NCBI GenBank assembly: GCA_002343445.1
Contig: DDSP01000026.1
Coordinates: forward strand, 528-25,260
Source: Chthonomonas sp. UBA2387
Lineage (GTDB): Bacteria; Armatimonadota; Fimbriimonadia; Fimbriimonadales; Fimbriimonadaceae
Length of the DNA stretch: 24,733 bases
Direction of reading: 5' to 3'
The first letter of the stretch is position 1; the number at the start of each line of letters is the position of its first letter. Made by a program: the position numbers and the translations under genes. The notes below the pieces were generated by a model. It was not told the DNA's origin. It searched no databases and worked only from the letters and a program-made list of their open reading frames with translations. Of the stretch, positions 14,577 through 23,135 are shown in pieces.

Positions 14577-15650
14577 ATGTCGCGCCCTCAGAGCCCCTGG
14601 TCGTTTCGGCTGGCCACCGTGTCAGGCATTCCCATCCGCGTGCACTTCACGTTCCTGTTGTTGCTCGTGTGGATCGGCTTGCCGGCAGGGAAGGATGCGC
14701 CCCGCGCCATCGGCATCGTCGTGGCCGTGTTCGCGTGCGTGTTGCTGCACGAACTCGGGCACGCCCTGACCGCCCTCAAGTGCGGCATCGGCATCCGCGA
14801 CATCACGCTCTATCCCATCGGGGGTGTCGCCATGCTCACAGGACGCCCGAATCCCAAACAAGAGTTCTGGATCACGATCGCGGGGCCGGCCGTCAACTTG
14901 GCCATCGTTGCCGTCCTGGCCCCGATCGTGTGGTCCACGGGCCAAACGCTCGACTTCACCGCTCGTCTGGGAGAGCAGTCGTTGGTGGTGGCCCTGCTCG
15001 AAGCGAACCTGTTTCTGTTTGGCTTCAACATGCTTCCCGCGTTTCCGATGGACGGCGGACGGATTCTGCGAGCCGTTCTCGCCATGCGGATCGGCGAGAC
15101 GAAGGCGACCAGCATCGCGGCGGGCATCGGCCAGTTTCTGGCCGTCGTGCTGTTCTTCTTGGGCGTCTTCGGTCAGCAGATCGTCCTCATGATCATCGCC
15201 GCGTTCGTGTTCCTCGGCGCGGGGCAGGAGGTCGCCAGCGCGGTGGGGCACTCGCTGACCGCGAACAAGCTGGCCCTCGACGCGATGATGACCCGGTTCC
15301 GGACGCTCTCGCCCAACGCGACGCTGTCGGAAGCGGCCACGATGGTCGTTCAGGGGTGGCAGCAGGCGTTTCCCGTGATGCTGGAAGGGAGGGTGTTGGG
15401 TCTGCTGGGTCGAGACGAGCTCGCCGGAGCGATGACCGCGAGCGGCCCGGACTCCTACGTGGGAGGCGCGATGCGCCGGGATTACCGCGCCGTTCTTCCC
15501 AATACGCCGCTGGATTCGGTGCTCGAGATGTTCGCCGAGGACCGAACGCCGATCCTGGTCATGGTGGAAGAGCGGCTCCTTGGGATCATCACGGTCGAGA
15601 ACTTGGGCGAGTTCATGATGCTGGAGCGGGCAAAGCGCGGCTCGGCCTAG
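14577..15650 (+). CDS. Site-2-type M50 membrane metalloprotease with C-terminal CBS pair
   Basis: The product is 357 residues from the ATG at 14577. It opens SFRLATVSGIPIRVHFTF, typical of the M50B CBS-containing subgroup (Methanocaldococcus S2P-like, SpoIVFB-related). The zinc site is HELGH (58-62) in a transmembrane helix. The third ligand motif, NMLPAFPMDGGRIL (151-164), includes the NxxPxxPxDGG signature with Asp159. About six hydrophobic helices cover residues 20-220. The cytoplasmic end (about 225-357) looks like a diverged CBS-domain pair (MMTRFRTLSPNATLSEAATM; AMRRDYRAVLPNTPLDSVLE; LLGIITVENLGEFM), which often binds adenine nucleotides. Such proteases cut transmembrane substrates such as anti-sigma factors, and no candidate substrate is adjacent. 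No Shine-Dalgarno site is present. The next gene starts 64 nt later. Confidence 0.93.
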   Translation: MSRPQSPWSFRLATVSGIPIRVHFTFLLLLVWIGLPAGKDAPRAIGIVVAVFACVLLHELGHALTALKCGIGIRDITLYPIGGVAMLTGRPNPKQEFWITIAGPAVNLAIVAVLAPIVWSTGQTLDFTARLGEQSLVVALLEANLFLFGFNMLPAFPMDGGRILRAVLAMRIGETKATSIAAGIGQFLAVVLFFLGVFGQQIVLMIIAAFVFLGAGQEVASAVGHSLTANKLALDAMMTRFRTLSPNATLSEAATMVVQGWQQAFPVMLEGRVLGLLGRDELAGAMTASGPDSYVGGAMRRDYRAVLPNTPLDSVLEMFAEDRTPILVMVEERLLGIITVENLGEFMMLERAKRGSA

Positions 15651-15714
15651 CCGCCCGCGGTCTGCCATACTTGGACCCCGGCGGACGACGACGACGTCTC
15701 CTGCGCCCCTTGCC

Positions 15715-18255
15715 ATGAGACATCCCAAGTACACGCGATCCTTTGAAGTTGTGGCCGAACTGCCCGATAGCCTCCGGCCCTTGGAGCGAATCGCCACCAA
15801 TTTCCGATGGACGTGGTCGCACACCACCCGCGACCTGTTCAGAAGCATCGACAAACGGCTGTGGGAAGAAGTGGGGCACAACCCGGTCCAGATGATCCGT
15901 CGCCTCACCCCGGCGGATTTGGAGCGGCTCGCCGCCGACGAGGTGCTCCTGGCCAAGATGCGTGTGGTTGCGGAGGACCTTGAGCGGTATCTGAAGCAAC
16001 CCACTTGGTTCGACGCCCATCTTCGGAGTTCCGACCCCGACCTTTGCATCGCCTACTTCTGCGCCGAGTTCGGAGTGAGCGAAGCGATGCCGATCTACTC
16101 GGGAGGTCTCGGCGTACTGGCCGGCGACCACCTCAAAGCCGCGAGCGACCTGGGCATCCCCTTGGTCGGCGTCGGACTGCTGTACTCGCGGGGCTACTTT
16201 CGCCAGCGGCTCAACCCGAGCGGCTGGCAGGAGGAGCACTATCCGAACATCGACTTCTACCAGTTGCCGCTCACGCTCCAGCGGGGCGACGATGGACAGC
16301 CCATTCGCGTCCGCGTGGACCTACCCGATCGCGTGATCACGTGTCAGGTTTGGCGGGCAGACGTGGGGCGTGTGCCGCTTTACCTGCTCGACAGCAACGT
16401 GATGGACAACGCACCCGACGACAAGACCATCACGGACACGCTCTACGGCGGCGATGAGGAACTTCGTCTGCGGCAGGAACTCATCTTGGGAATCGGGGGC
16501 ATGAAAGCTCTCCAAGCGTTGGGCGTCCAGCCGACCGTGTGCCACATGAACGAGGGTCATGCGGCATTTCTTTCGGTCGAGCGCATCCGCCAGTACATGG
16601 AGCGCAACGGGTGCAGCTATGCGGTCGCCCGCCAGGCCACGCGACAGGGCAACGTGTTCACGACGCACACGCCTGTTCCCGCTGGGTTCGACCTGTTCAA
16701 CCAAGACTTGGTCCACCGGTACTTCTCCGGCGTGGCCGAGTCGCTCGGCATTCCGTTCGACGAGTTCGCCGACCTGGGACGGCTGGGCCCTGCCGGCGAC
16801 CCACGGTTCAACATGGCCGTCTTGGCCATGAACAACGCCAATCGAATCAACGGGGTCAGCGAACTCCATGCCAAAGTCTCCCGCGCGCTGTTCAAGGGCC
16901 GTTGGCCCGAAATACCCGAGGACGAGGTGCCCATTGACCCGGTCACCAACGGCATCCATACGCCCACTTGGGTGGGGCGTCGCATGGCCGAACTGTTGGA
17001 GCGTCACTTGGGTTCCGAGTGGGCTCAGGCCACGAGTCCGGACGTTTGGAAGCGGGTGTCCACGATCCCCGATGAGGAGCTGTGGGCGGTGCGCGAGCGG
17101 CAACGGGCCGATCTGGTGCGTTTCGTGCGCAATCGGCACGAGCAGGACGTCGTCCGCCGAGGGGGCCAGGTACCCACCGATCAGATTCTCGATCCGCGCC
17201 TGTTGACGATCGGCTTTGCCCGACGGTTCGCCACGTACAAACGGGCAACGCTGCTGTTGGCCGACCGTGCTCGGCTCAAGCGGCTGCTGTTCCATGCCGA
17301 GCGAGGCGTGCAGATCGTGATCGCGGGGAAGAGCCACCCTCGCGACGATGGCGGCAAGTCGTTTATCCAGCAGTTGTTCCAGTTCATCGAGAGCGAGGGC
17401 GCGCAGTCGCGCGTCGTCTTCGTCGAAGACTACGACATGGCCGTGGCGAGGCAGTTGGTCCAGGGCGTGGACGTGTGGCTGAACAACCCGCGACGGCCGA
17501 TGGAGGCCAGCGGCACGAGCGGCATGAAGGTCGTGCCCAACGGCGGCTTGAACCTCAGCATCCTCGATGGCTGGTGGGACGAGGGCTACAGCCCTTCGGT
17601 GGGCTGGGCCATCGGCGACCGGACGCAGGTCGGCGACGAGGCGCACCAGGATTGGCTCGACTCGGTCCGTCTGTATCAGATTCTCGAGGAGCAGATCGTG
17701 CCGCGATTCTATCAGCGGCTCAACGGAGATCCGCCCCGAGCATGGGTCGAGATGATCCGCTCGTCCATGACCGAACTCTCGCACCGGTTCAGCACGGTGC
17801 GCATGGTCGAGGACTACGTCGCGAAGGCGTACCTGCCCGCGCACCGAGCCTTCAAGGGGCTGAGTGGCGACCTCCATCGCGCCGAGGCCGCTTGGCTCTG
17901 GAAGGAACGGGTCGAATCGGCTTGGGGCGGCGTCAAGGTCCTGAGCGTAGAGGACGATCTCAAAGGCGTCAACCCCCTGGGTGGGTCGTTCCAGGTTCGG
18001 GCGACCGTCGACCTCGGCTCGCTGCGACCAGAGGACGTCGTTGTCGAGGCATTGGTGGGCCGGGTCGGTCCGAATCAGGAACTTGGCTCGAGCCAGGTGC
18101 AGGATTTGGGTGCGCCCACGGGTTCGGGGCCGTTCCACTATTCGGCGACGGTCGGATTGAACGTGGCAGGCCACTGGGGGTATGCGCTGCGCGTGCGCCC
18201 TCGGCACGCCGATGTGCGGGTCGAAACGGAACTGCCGGTCGCGGTCTGGAGCTAG
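15715..18255 (+). CDS. glgP: Alpha-glucan phosphorylase (short glycogen-phosphorylase-like family, GT35)
   Basis: The product is 846 residues, a PLP-dependent enzyme that releases glucose 1-phosphate from glycogen or maltodextrin in the cytoplasm. A DUF3417-type N-terminal domain (about 10-110, LERIATNFRWTWSH) marks the TIGR02094-like family found in bacteria and archaea rather than the classic animal/E. coli form. Core motifs are YFCAEFGVSEAMPIYSGGLG, CHMNEGHAAFLSVERI, FTTHTPVPAGFDLF, DPVTNGIHTPTWVGRRM and FARRFATYKRATLLL. PLP would bind Lys605 in EASGTSGMKVVPNGGLNLSI. The last 110 residues are a beta-rich extension. The 64-nt gap before the ATG has no Shine-Dalgarno site and only a weak CATACT (15666-15671), so it may depend on the protease promoter. 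It ends with a stop codon that interlocks with the convergent glycosyltransferase stop. Confidence 0.93.
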   Translation: MRHPKYTRSFEVVAELPDSLRPLERIATNFRWTWSHTTRDLFRSIDKRLWEEVGHNPVQMIRRLTPADLERLAADEVLLAKMRVVAEDLERYLKQPTWFDAHLRSSDPDLCIAYFCAEFGVSEAMPIYSGGLGVLAGDHLKAASDLGIPLVGVGLLYSRGYFRQRLNPSGWQEEHYPNIDFYQLPLTLQRGDDGQPIRVRVDLPDRVITCQVWRADVGRVPLYLLDSNVMDNAPDDKTITDTLYGGDEELRLRQELILGIGGMKALQALGVQPTVCHMNEGHAAFLSVERIRQYMERNGCSYAVARQATRQGNVFTTHTPVPAGFDLFNQDLVHRYFSGVAESLGIPFDEFADLGRLGPAGDPRFNMAVLAMNNANRINGVSELHAKVSRALFKGRWPEIPEDEVPIDPVTNGIHTPTWVGRRMAELLERHLGSEWAQATSPDVWKRVSTIPDEELWAVRERQRADLVRFVRNRHEQDVVRRGGQVPTDQILDPRLLTIGFARRFATYKRATLLLADRARLKRLLFHAERGVQIVIAGKSHPRDDGGKSFIQQLFQFIESEGAQSRVVFVEDYDMAVARQLVQGVDVWLNNPRRPMEASGTSGMKVVPNGGLNLSILDGWWDEGYSPSVGWAIGDRTQVGDEAHQDWLDSVRLYQILEEQIVPRFYQRLNGDPPRAWVEMIRSSMTELSHRFSTVRMVEDYVAKAYLPAHRAFKGLSGDLHRAEAAWLWKERVESAWGGVKVLSVEDDLKGVNPLGGSFQVRATVDLGSLRPEDVVVEALVGRVGPNQELGSSQVQDLGAPTGSGPFHYSATVGLNVAGHWGYALRVRPRHADVRVETELPVAVWS

Positions 18256-19211
18256 CGTTCCAGGACGGTCGTCAGAGCGTCCGCCACATCCCGCCAAGGG
18301 ATGGCCCGCGTGCATCGCCCATCGCAGTCGTCGTTGCTGTCCTGCGCGAGGAACGGGCAATCGCAGCGTCTGAGCGTGACGGATCGCTGGCCAGGCGGGC
18401 TATAGCGGGCAGGGTTTGTGGGCCCGAACAGCCCCACCGTCGGCAATCCTAGCGCTCCGGCGATGTGCATTGGGCCGCTATCGTTGCCGACGAAGCCCTC
18501 TGCACACGCCAGAAAGGCGGTCATTTCGCGCACCGACATCGTTCCAGCCCAAGCCGCGCATGGTGCGTCCGGGATCAGAGTCGTGTCGCCGGGCCCACCG
18601 ATCAGGACGCTCTGTTTTCCAAGCGACTCCAAATGCCAAATCAAGTCCGCCGCCTGCCCGAGGTCCCACTGCTTGCGCATGTTCGAGGCTCCCAAATGCA
18701 TGGCGATCACGGGTCGCTCGTCGAGTTGCGACCGACGCTCCTGGCCCGCGCGCACCTCGGCAGCCGTCAGCCGAAGGTCGGGCTCGTGTGCGGGCAAGCC
18801 GAGCAGGTCGAGGATTCGCGGGATGGGCCCCCGCACCTCGTGCTCGTCCGGACTCGGCTGGGTGGCGGCATGAAGCCCGTGGCCGTCGTCCGTCTTGGCG
18901 ACGCCGATCCGCCTTGGGATGCCCGCCAGCCGCACCCAGCGGGTCAGGGATCGGGAGACCTCGAGGTGAACGGCCAGGTCGAATCCCCTCGACCGAATGC
19001 GGCCAAAGTGGGCGGCCTGCTCCCTGAGCCCTAACTTCTTGGGCCGCTCCCACACTTCGATTCCCGGCCAGCCGTGGAACACGCCGGCCCCCGGTGCGCC
19101 GACGGAGACGACGATCTCCGCGCCGGGGTGGGCGTCTTGGATCGCGGCTACGGCGCCCGTAGTGTTGACGGCGTCGCCCAGCCACTTCGCCGAGAGCAGA
19201 AGAATCCGCAC
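18252..19211 (-). CDS. Glycosyltransferase family 9 (heptosyltransferase-like)
   Basis: The product is 319 residues. The start is GTG at 19211, and MRILLLSAKWLGDAVNTTGA is the standard GT9 opening with a GD loop. The C-terminal GT-B donor domain has VIAMHLGASNMRKQWD (169-182), SVLIGGPGDT (201-210), VGNDSGPMHIAGALGLPTVG (241-260) and LFGPTNPARYSP (261-272). Four cysteines near the end (283, 285, 296, 300) match the cysteine cluster seen in many GT9 proteins. GT9 enzymes add heptose or another sugar from a nucleotide donor to a lipid-linked glycan at the inner membrane. The acceptor here is unknown, and no other LPS genes are in view. It begins 1 nt after the repeat-protein stop, so it is very probably co-translated with that gene. 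Its TAG stop shares CTAG with the phosphorylase stop. Confidence 0.9.
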   Translation of the reverse strand: MRILLLSAKWLGDAVNTTGAVAAIQDAHPGAEIVVSVGAPGAGVFHGWPGIEVWERPKKLGLREQAAHFGRIRSRGFDLAVHLEVSRSLTRWVRLAGIPRRIGVAKTDDGHGLHAATQPSPDEHEVRGPIPRILDLLGLPAHEPDLRLTAAEVRAGQERRSQLDERPVIAMHLGASNMRKQWDLGQAADLIWHLESLGKQSVLIGGPGDTTLIPDAPCAAWAGTMSVREMTAFLACAEGFVGNDSGPMHIAGALGLPTVGLFGPTNPARYSPPGQRSVTLRRCDCPFLAQDSNDDCDGRCTRAIPWRDVADALTTVLER

Positions 19212-19212
19212 G

Positions 19213-21990
19213 TCACCGGCCCGGCTCGATGCGCGAGGCCACGGCCTTGACCCACGGGTTCGAATCCTGCCGCAGGGCCAGCAGGTCGGCCCGGAACTCG
19301 GCGGGGCACCGCTTGTCGAGCGCCAAGGCTGCCTGGATACGCAAGCCGGCGCGCGTGTCCTTCAGGTACTTGCCTGCGGCAGCCAGCGCGGCGGGGTCAC
19401 CCACTGCGGCCAAGACTTCGATGCCGATCCGCGCGGTTCGCTCGTCGGGGCTGGAAGCCAATCGCGATCCGGTCATCCTCGCCTGCTCGCCGAACTTGGC
19501 GACGTAAGCCAGCGCGGCTCGGCGGATCGGTAGGTCCTCGCGAAGCAGGGCGGCCTCTGCCGTAGAGAACGACACCGGGTCGGCGATGTCGGCCAACGAA
19601 ACCATCGCGGCTAGAGCAAGGGAACGGTCGCCCATGCCGGCCATCTCGCTCAAACGGGCTACGATTCCCGAGCGAACAGCGGCTGGCACTTCGTTCATCC
19701 TCCCGCCGAGGACCGCACCTGCGGCCGACGCGGCCGATCGCTGGTGTACGGCATTGCCAAGCACTTGTGCCAGGTACGGTGCTGCTTCGATGGCGCGAGA
19801 GGTGGTGACCAACGATAGCGCCGCTCGGGCCTCCTCGACGTTGGGACTGGCGATCTTGGGGGCGACCAAGGCACGGGCCGGTGCGCCGAGATGCTCGATC
19901 ATGAATGCAAACGCACGCAACTCGAGCCGGTCCGCTCCGGCGAGCCTTTGGTTGACCATCCACTCGAATGCGGGCTGGCCGATGCCCAGCAGGTTGTTGA
20001 GCGCGGACTCGACTTGCGCGGCGGCCGTTCCGACCGCCCACTGGGTCGCCTGATCGTAGAGAACTCCCAAAGCGTCTTGCGAGGGGACCGGCTGGCTCCC
20101 AGGAGTCGGCCGAGGTCCACCTCCGGTCGCCGTACCCGTTGGAGCGGCCCGAGCCGTCGAAGGCGCATCGAGGGCGACTCCCCACATCGTGGCCACCGAA
20201 GCGGCGGCGTCGGCCAAACCTGCGCGATAGAGATCTGGACCGTCCAAGTCGGCAAACACGCCCAGAGAACCCGAGCCGCGGGCCGCGCTGCCCGTACCCG
20301 CAGGACCCATGTACCGATCCTCTCCCGAGGCGTCCAGGAAGATGCCCAGTCCGTTGGCCACTCCGATGCCGGGCCGACTATCGCGCCCGGCGTAGACGTC
20401 GTTGCCCGCTCGGTCAAGGAGGAAGGCGACGCCGAAGTCGTGTCCAATGGCATGGGACGCGCCGAACTTCACGGCGTAGGCGTCGTCGCCGGCCAAGTCG
20501 AAGAGGTACGCCGCCGTCGCGTGCATGGCGCTGGCTTGGGCGTAGTGGTGGGCGGTGTAGGTGTCGTGGCCAGACCCATCGTAAAGGCTGCCCAAGCTGT
20601 ACCAATAGCTCGCGGCCTGGCAGTAGGTTTCGCCGATGTACGTGTCGTCGCCCGATGCGTCGGTAAGCAGACCGATGCCGCCATGAACGCCGCCCGTGTC
20701 CTCGCGGTAGCCGCTGGCATAGCCTTGCGCGAACGAATAGTGAACGTCGGCGAACAGCGGCGAGTTGAGGATCATGCCTCCAGCCCGGTACTGGTCGGAG
20801 CCGTCGCCGTCGAGAAGCCAACCGATGCCCGAAGTGCGCGCGGCACCTTGGCCGTAGAGCCGCAGCCCGTATCGGTCGTCGCCGGAGCCGTCGCGCAGCA
20901 TGCCGATGCCGAACTGGCCGAAGCCTTGGGCGAGCGTCATCGAATCGTACACGTCGTCGCCGGAGGCGTCGTCGAGCAACCCGACACCAGCGATCCCGCA
21001 ACCCAACGCGAGCGATTGCGTGAAGTACCGATCGTTGCCTTTGAGGTCGTAGGCGAGGCCGATCCCGAGCAGGCCCGCGCCGATGCTCAGATCCATCGGC
21101 TTGTAGAGGTCGTCTCCGTCGAGGTCGATCAGGACCGAGGCGTACCCCGCACCCGCACCGTGGCGCCCAACATACACGTCGTCACCGCCGAAGTCGAGGG
21201 TCAGCACGGCGTTCGTGTCTTCGTGACGGTCGGAGCCTTTGCCGCCTATGGCGAGCACCATGCCCTGCACGGTGACCTTGCGAGCGGCCAGATCTTCCTT
21301 CTCTGCGGCTGCCTTGAGCCCGGGCATCTCGCGCTCGATGGCGGCGGCCAGCGACGCTCCCGCCGCCCCGATCGCGTCGAGGTCCACGCGTTCCAGCAAA
21401 GCGAAGACGGCGCGTCGGTCGCGGTTGGGGTCACGCGCGAACGCGAACCGAATCATCGGTTCTTCCACAGCCAGTGCGGGCAGACTCTCGATGAGCGTCC
21501 TCCGCTCGGCGGGTTCCAGACGCGAGGTGGCGGCGCGCACTTCTTCGTTGGCTTGCCGGATCGCGTAGAGCAGGTTGCCGATAGGCGTCTTGAGGGCGCC
21601 GAAATCGTTGGGCACACCACGCAGGAAGTCGGCGGGCGCTTGGGCGAAAATGCGCGCCGGTCTTGTGCGGGAAAGGAAGCGCTCGCGGCCCATCTCCAAT
21701 GCGCGGGACGCCGGGAGACCGAGGGCATCGGCATGCGCGCCAAGCAGCAAGTCGGCTGCGGTCAAGGGATCGTCCAGCGACATGTCCACGACGGCCGAGC
21801 GACCCGCGTGTCGGAAGAGCTTCTTCTCGAACTTGAGGTCGGAGACCGTCAGATTGCCGATGTAGAGCGCCTGCTCCAGTCCTTGCTTCTCGCGTGCCTC
21901 CAACGCGACTCGTGCCGCATCTTGGGCGACCGCGGTCGAGCCAAAGAGAACAAGCGAGAGCGACAGGCTGAGGGTTTTCAAGATGTCCAT
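19213..21990 (-). CDS. Secreted 925-residue protein with twelve DxxGxDxY repeats and a C-terminal HEAT-like domain
   Basis: I do not recognise a named family. A signal peptide covers residues 1-22 (MDILKTLSLSLSLVLFGSTA, VA before Gln23). Residues 23-260 are mostly helical (LEPAERRTLIESLPAL). Residues 266-609 are a repeat array in which DxxGxDxY recurs, with tyrosines at 273, 296, 322, 348, 374, 401, 451, 478, 505, 533, 560 and 588. Between motifs come Gly/Ala-rich strands ending in patterns such as GIGLL. A Pro/Gly/Thr linker (610-640) follows. Residues 641-925 are alpha-helical with HEAT/PBS-lyase-like units (ARAALSLVTTSRAIEAAPYL; IRRAALAYVAKFGEQ; LRIQAALALDKR). The repeat signature is reminiscent of RTX calcium motifs but has a period near 27, not 9. 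It is probably an exported beta-solenoid that binds metal or another surface component (inference). The start overlaps the upstream gene by 13 nt. Confidence 0.85.
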   Translation of the reverse strand: MDILKTLSLSLSLVLFGSTAVAQDAARVALEAREKQGLEQALYIGNLTVSDLKFEKKLFRHAGRSAVVDMSLDDPLTAADLLLGAHADALGLPASRALEMGRERFLSRTRPARIFAQAPADFLRGVPNDFGALKTPIGNLLYAIRQANEEVRAATSRLEPAERRTLIESLPALAVEEPMIRFAFARDPNRDRRAVFALLERVDLDAIGAAGASLAAAIEREMPGLKAAAEKEDLAARKVTVQGMVLAIGGKGSDRHEDTNAVLTLDFGGDDVYVGRHGAGAGYASVLIDLDGDDLYKPMDLSIGAGLLGIGLAYDLKGNDRYFTQSLALGCGIAGVGLLDDASGDDVYDSMTLAQGFGQFGIGMLRDGSGDDRYGLRLYGQGAARTSGIGWLLDGDGSDQYRAGGMILNSPLFADVHYSFAQGYASGYREDTGGVHGGIGLLTDASGDDTYIGETYCQAASYWYSLGSLYDGSGHDTYTAHHYAQASAMHATAAYLFDLAGDDAYAVKFGASHAIGHDFGVAFLLDRAGNDVYAGRDSRPGIGVANGLGIFLDASGEDRYMGPAGTGSAARGSGSLGVFADLDGPDLYRAGLADAAASVATMWGVALDAPSTARAAPTGTATGGGPRPTPGSQPVPSQDALGVLYDQATQWAVGTAAAQVESALNNLLGIGQPAFEWMVNQRLAGADRLELRAFAFMIEHLGAPARALVAPKIASPNVEEARAALSLVTTSRAIEAAPYLAQVLGNAVHQRSAASAAGAVLGGRMNEVPAAVRSGIVARLSEMAGMGDRSLALAAMVSLADIADPVSFSTAEAALLREDLPIRRAALAYVAKFGEQARMTGSRLASSPDERTARIGIEVLAAVGDPAALAAAGKYLKDTRAGLRIQAALALDKRCPAEFRADLLALRQDSNPWVKAVASRIEPGR
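20164..21195 (-). repeat. Coding array of about 27-residue DxxGxDxY repeats
   Basis: Twelve motif copies lie at tyrosine spacings of 23, 26, 26, 26, 27, 50, 27, 27, 28, 27 and 28 residues. The 50-residue step equals two periods, so one copy near residue 426 has probably lost its motif. Examples of the unit core are DLDGDDLY, DLKGNDRY, DASGDDVY, DGSGDDRY, DLAGDDAY and DRAGNDVY. The copies differ widely in DNA sequence, so this is an old protein-level repeat rather than a recent tandem duplication. Confidence 0.85.
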
Positions 21991-23063
21991 GAACGCATGA
22001 CTCGCGCGACGACGTCCCAGGTGGTTCGCCCTGCCCGCCCGGCATCTTCGAGCGCCCGTTCATCGAAAGGCGTGGTTCCGCCTCGCGAGTCGGCCGAGCG
22101 TTCGAGCATGAGACCGGGGCCGGTGTCGCTGGGACTTAGTATGACAAGGTGCGAACCTGCTGAGGGCGGCAAGGGGCGAAACAAGTCGAACAAGTGCGTG
22201 TCGAGGCGCTTGCCGAGCCATCCGAGTTCCTCGGCCCGACCCGCTCGCCGAAGCGTGGCGAACGCCTCGATCACGACCAACGAGGTCGGACCCAGGTCCT
22301 TGACAAACGCCCAATCGTCGCCGAAGCCCCGCGAGAGAGCGCGTTTGGACGTCAACCCCGTCAGTCTGCAAAGACCCCGGACCCTGAGCGAATCGGTGTG
22401 GACCGTCGCAGGTGGATAGCGCAGGGCTAGATTGGGCATCCGGGGCATCCACCCCTGCCCCCAGGGCCAAACCACATCCACGGGCGGCGCGCCGCCATCC
22501 AGCCTTCGTTGATTGAACTCAAGGGCCGACAGGACTTCGTGGGAGTCCTCGATGAACTGCCGGAGGACTTGGTCGCCGTCTCCCGCGGGCCATTGCGTCT
22601 GGTACTCGTGTCCGACGGCTTGGTCGAACGGGGTCGTCGAAAACTCGATCGGACCGTCCAACCAGACGAGCGCGTTATGGGGTTGCTCACCCGTCAGCCA
22701 GAACAGGCGGGGCGTTTGAAGGCGTCGCATCGCGGCCGATGCCTCCGCTTCCTCGTGAGGTTCCATGCGGGGCGCTTCGGCAAGCGTCGCGCCAAGCGTG
22801 CCCCAGGTGGCGACCAGACACACGGCCCGTTCGGGAGGCTTCTCGCCCAACCCAGCGACCAGCAAGGGACCGTCCGCCACGGGGTGCTCGGCTGGGTTCA
22901 GGCCCAGCCAAGCCGCTTCGCGCAGGCCTTCGGGAGTCTCTGGAGCGAGGGGGACGACGTCGCTCTCGGCAGCCAACGGGGCGAGGTTCGGCAGCGCAAT
23001 TGTGGCGGACGACTCGCCTGGTTGGCCGACCAAGCCGGGGATCACGAGGACGGAACGCACCAT
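21978..23063 (-). CDS. Metal-dependent (apgM-type) phosphoglycerate mutase-like protein, metal site lost
   Basis: The product is 361 residues from the ATG at 23063. Several apgM-family (archaeal-type BPG-independent phosphoglycerate mutase, alkaline-phosphatase superfamily) landmarks survive: LPNLAPLAA (24-32), LGLNPAEHPVADGPLLVAGL (53-72), IEDSHEVLSAL with Asn184 and Arg186, DVVWPWGQGWMPRMP (196-210), DSLRVRGLCRLTGL (224-237) and a region like the HIEAPDEAGH block. The metal-site residues are gone. The opening DGxGD is IPGLVGQP (8-15), the HIEAPDEAGH site is VIEAFATLRRAG (264-275) and the SDHxTP site is SPSDTGPG (310-317). It is therefore probably a cytoplasmic pseudoenzyme, perhaps still binding a phosphorylated ligand. 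A distinct, still active clade is the alternative. Its last 13 nt overlap the start of the repeat-protein gene. Confidence 0.78.
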   Translation of the reverse strand: MVRSVLVIPGLVGQPGESSATIALPNLAPLAAESDVVPLAPETPEGLREAAWLGLNPAEHPVADGPLLVAGLGEKPPERAVCLVATWGTLGATLAEAPRMEPHEEAEASAAMRRLQTPRLFWLTGEQPHNALVWLDGPIEFSTTPFDQAVGHEYQTQWPAGDGDQVLRQFIEDSHEVLSALEFNQRRLDGGAPPVDVVWPWGQGWMPRMPNLALRYPPATVHTDSLRVRGLCRLTGLTSKRALSRGFGDDWAFVKDLGPTSLVVIEAFATLRRAGRAEELGWLGKRLDTHLFDLFRPLPPSAGSHLVILSPSDTGPGLMLERSADSRGGTTPFDERALEDAGRAGRTTWDVVARVMRSWTS

Positions 23064-23106
23064 CTCCCCAGATTGTGAACCTTAACGATCCTTCTGGCCG
23101 CAGGGG

Positions 23107-23135
23107 TTGACACGGGAGGGACATGGGGCTATACT
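23107..23135 (+). promoter_or_regulatory. Strong sigma-70-type promoter for the PEP-CTERM gene
   Basis: A perfect TTGACA (23107-23112), a 17-nt spacer and TATACT (23130-23135, 5 of 6 matches). Transcription should begin near 23142, giving a leader of about 70 nt. This is the best promoter in the window and shares its -10 sequence with the promoter at 7944-7949. Confidence 0.85.

Noticed and set aside
18246..18263. CTGGA/TCCAG inverted repeat around the shared CTAG stop codons as a bidirectional terminator
   Set aside because: The stem has only 5 bp, the loop is 8 nt and there is no T-tract on either side.
16321..18360. A 679-codon open frame antisense to the phosphorylase
   Set aside because: The plus strand encodes a full GT35 enzyme with its PLP lysine, so the antisense frame is a shadow.
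19891..22419. An 842-codon open frame antisense to the repeat protein and the mutase-like gene
   Set aside because: It spans two real minus-strand genes and their overlap. Its composition mirrors complementary codons, and it has no signal peptide or motif.
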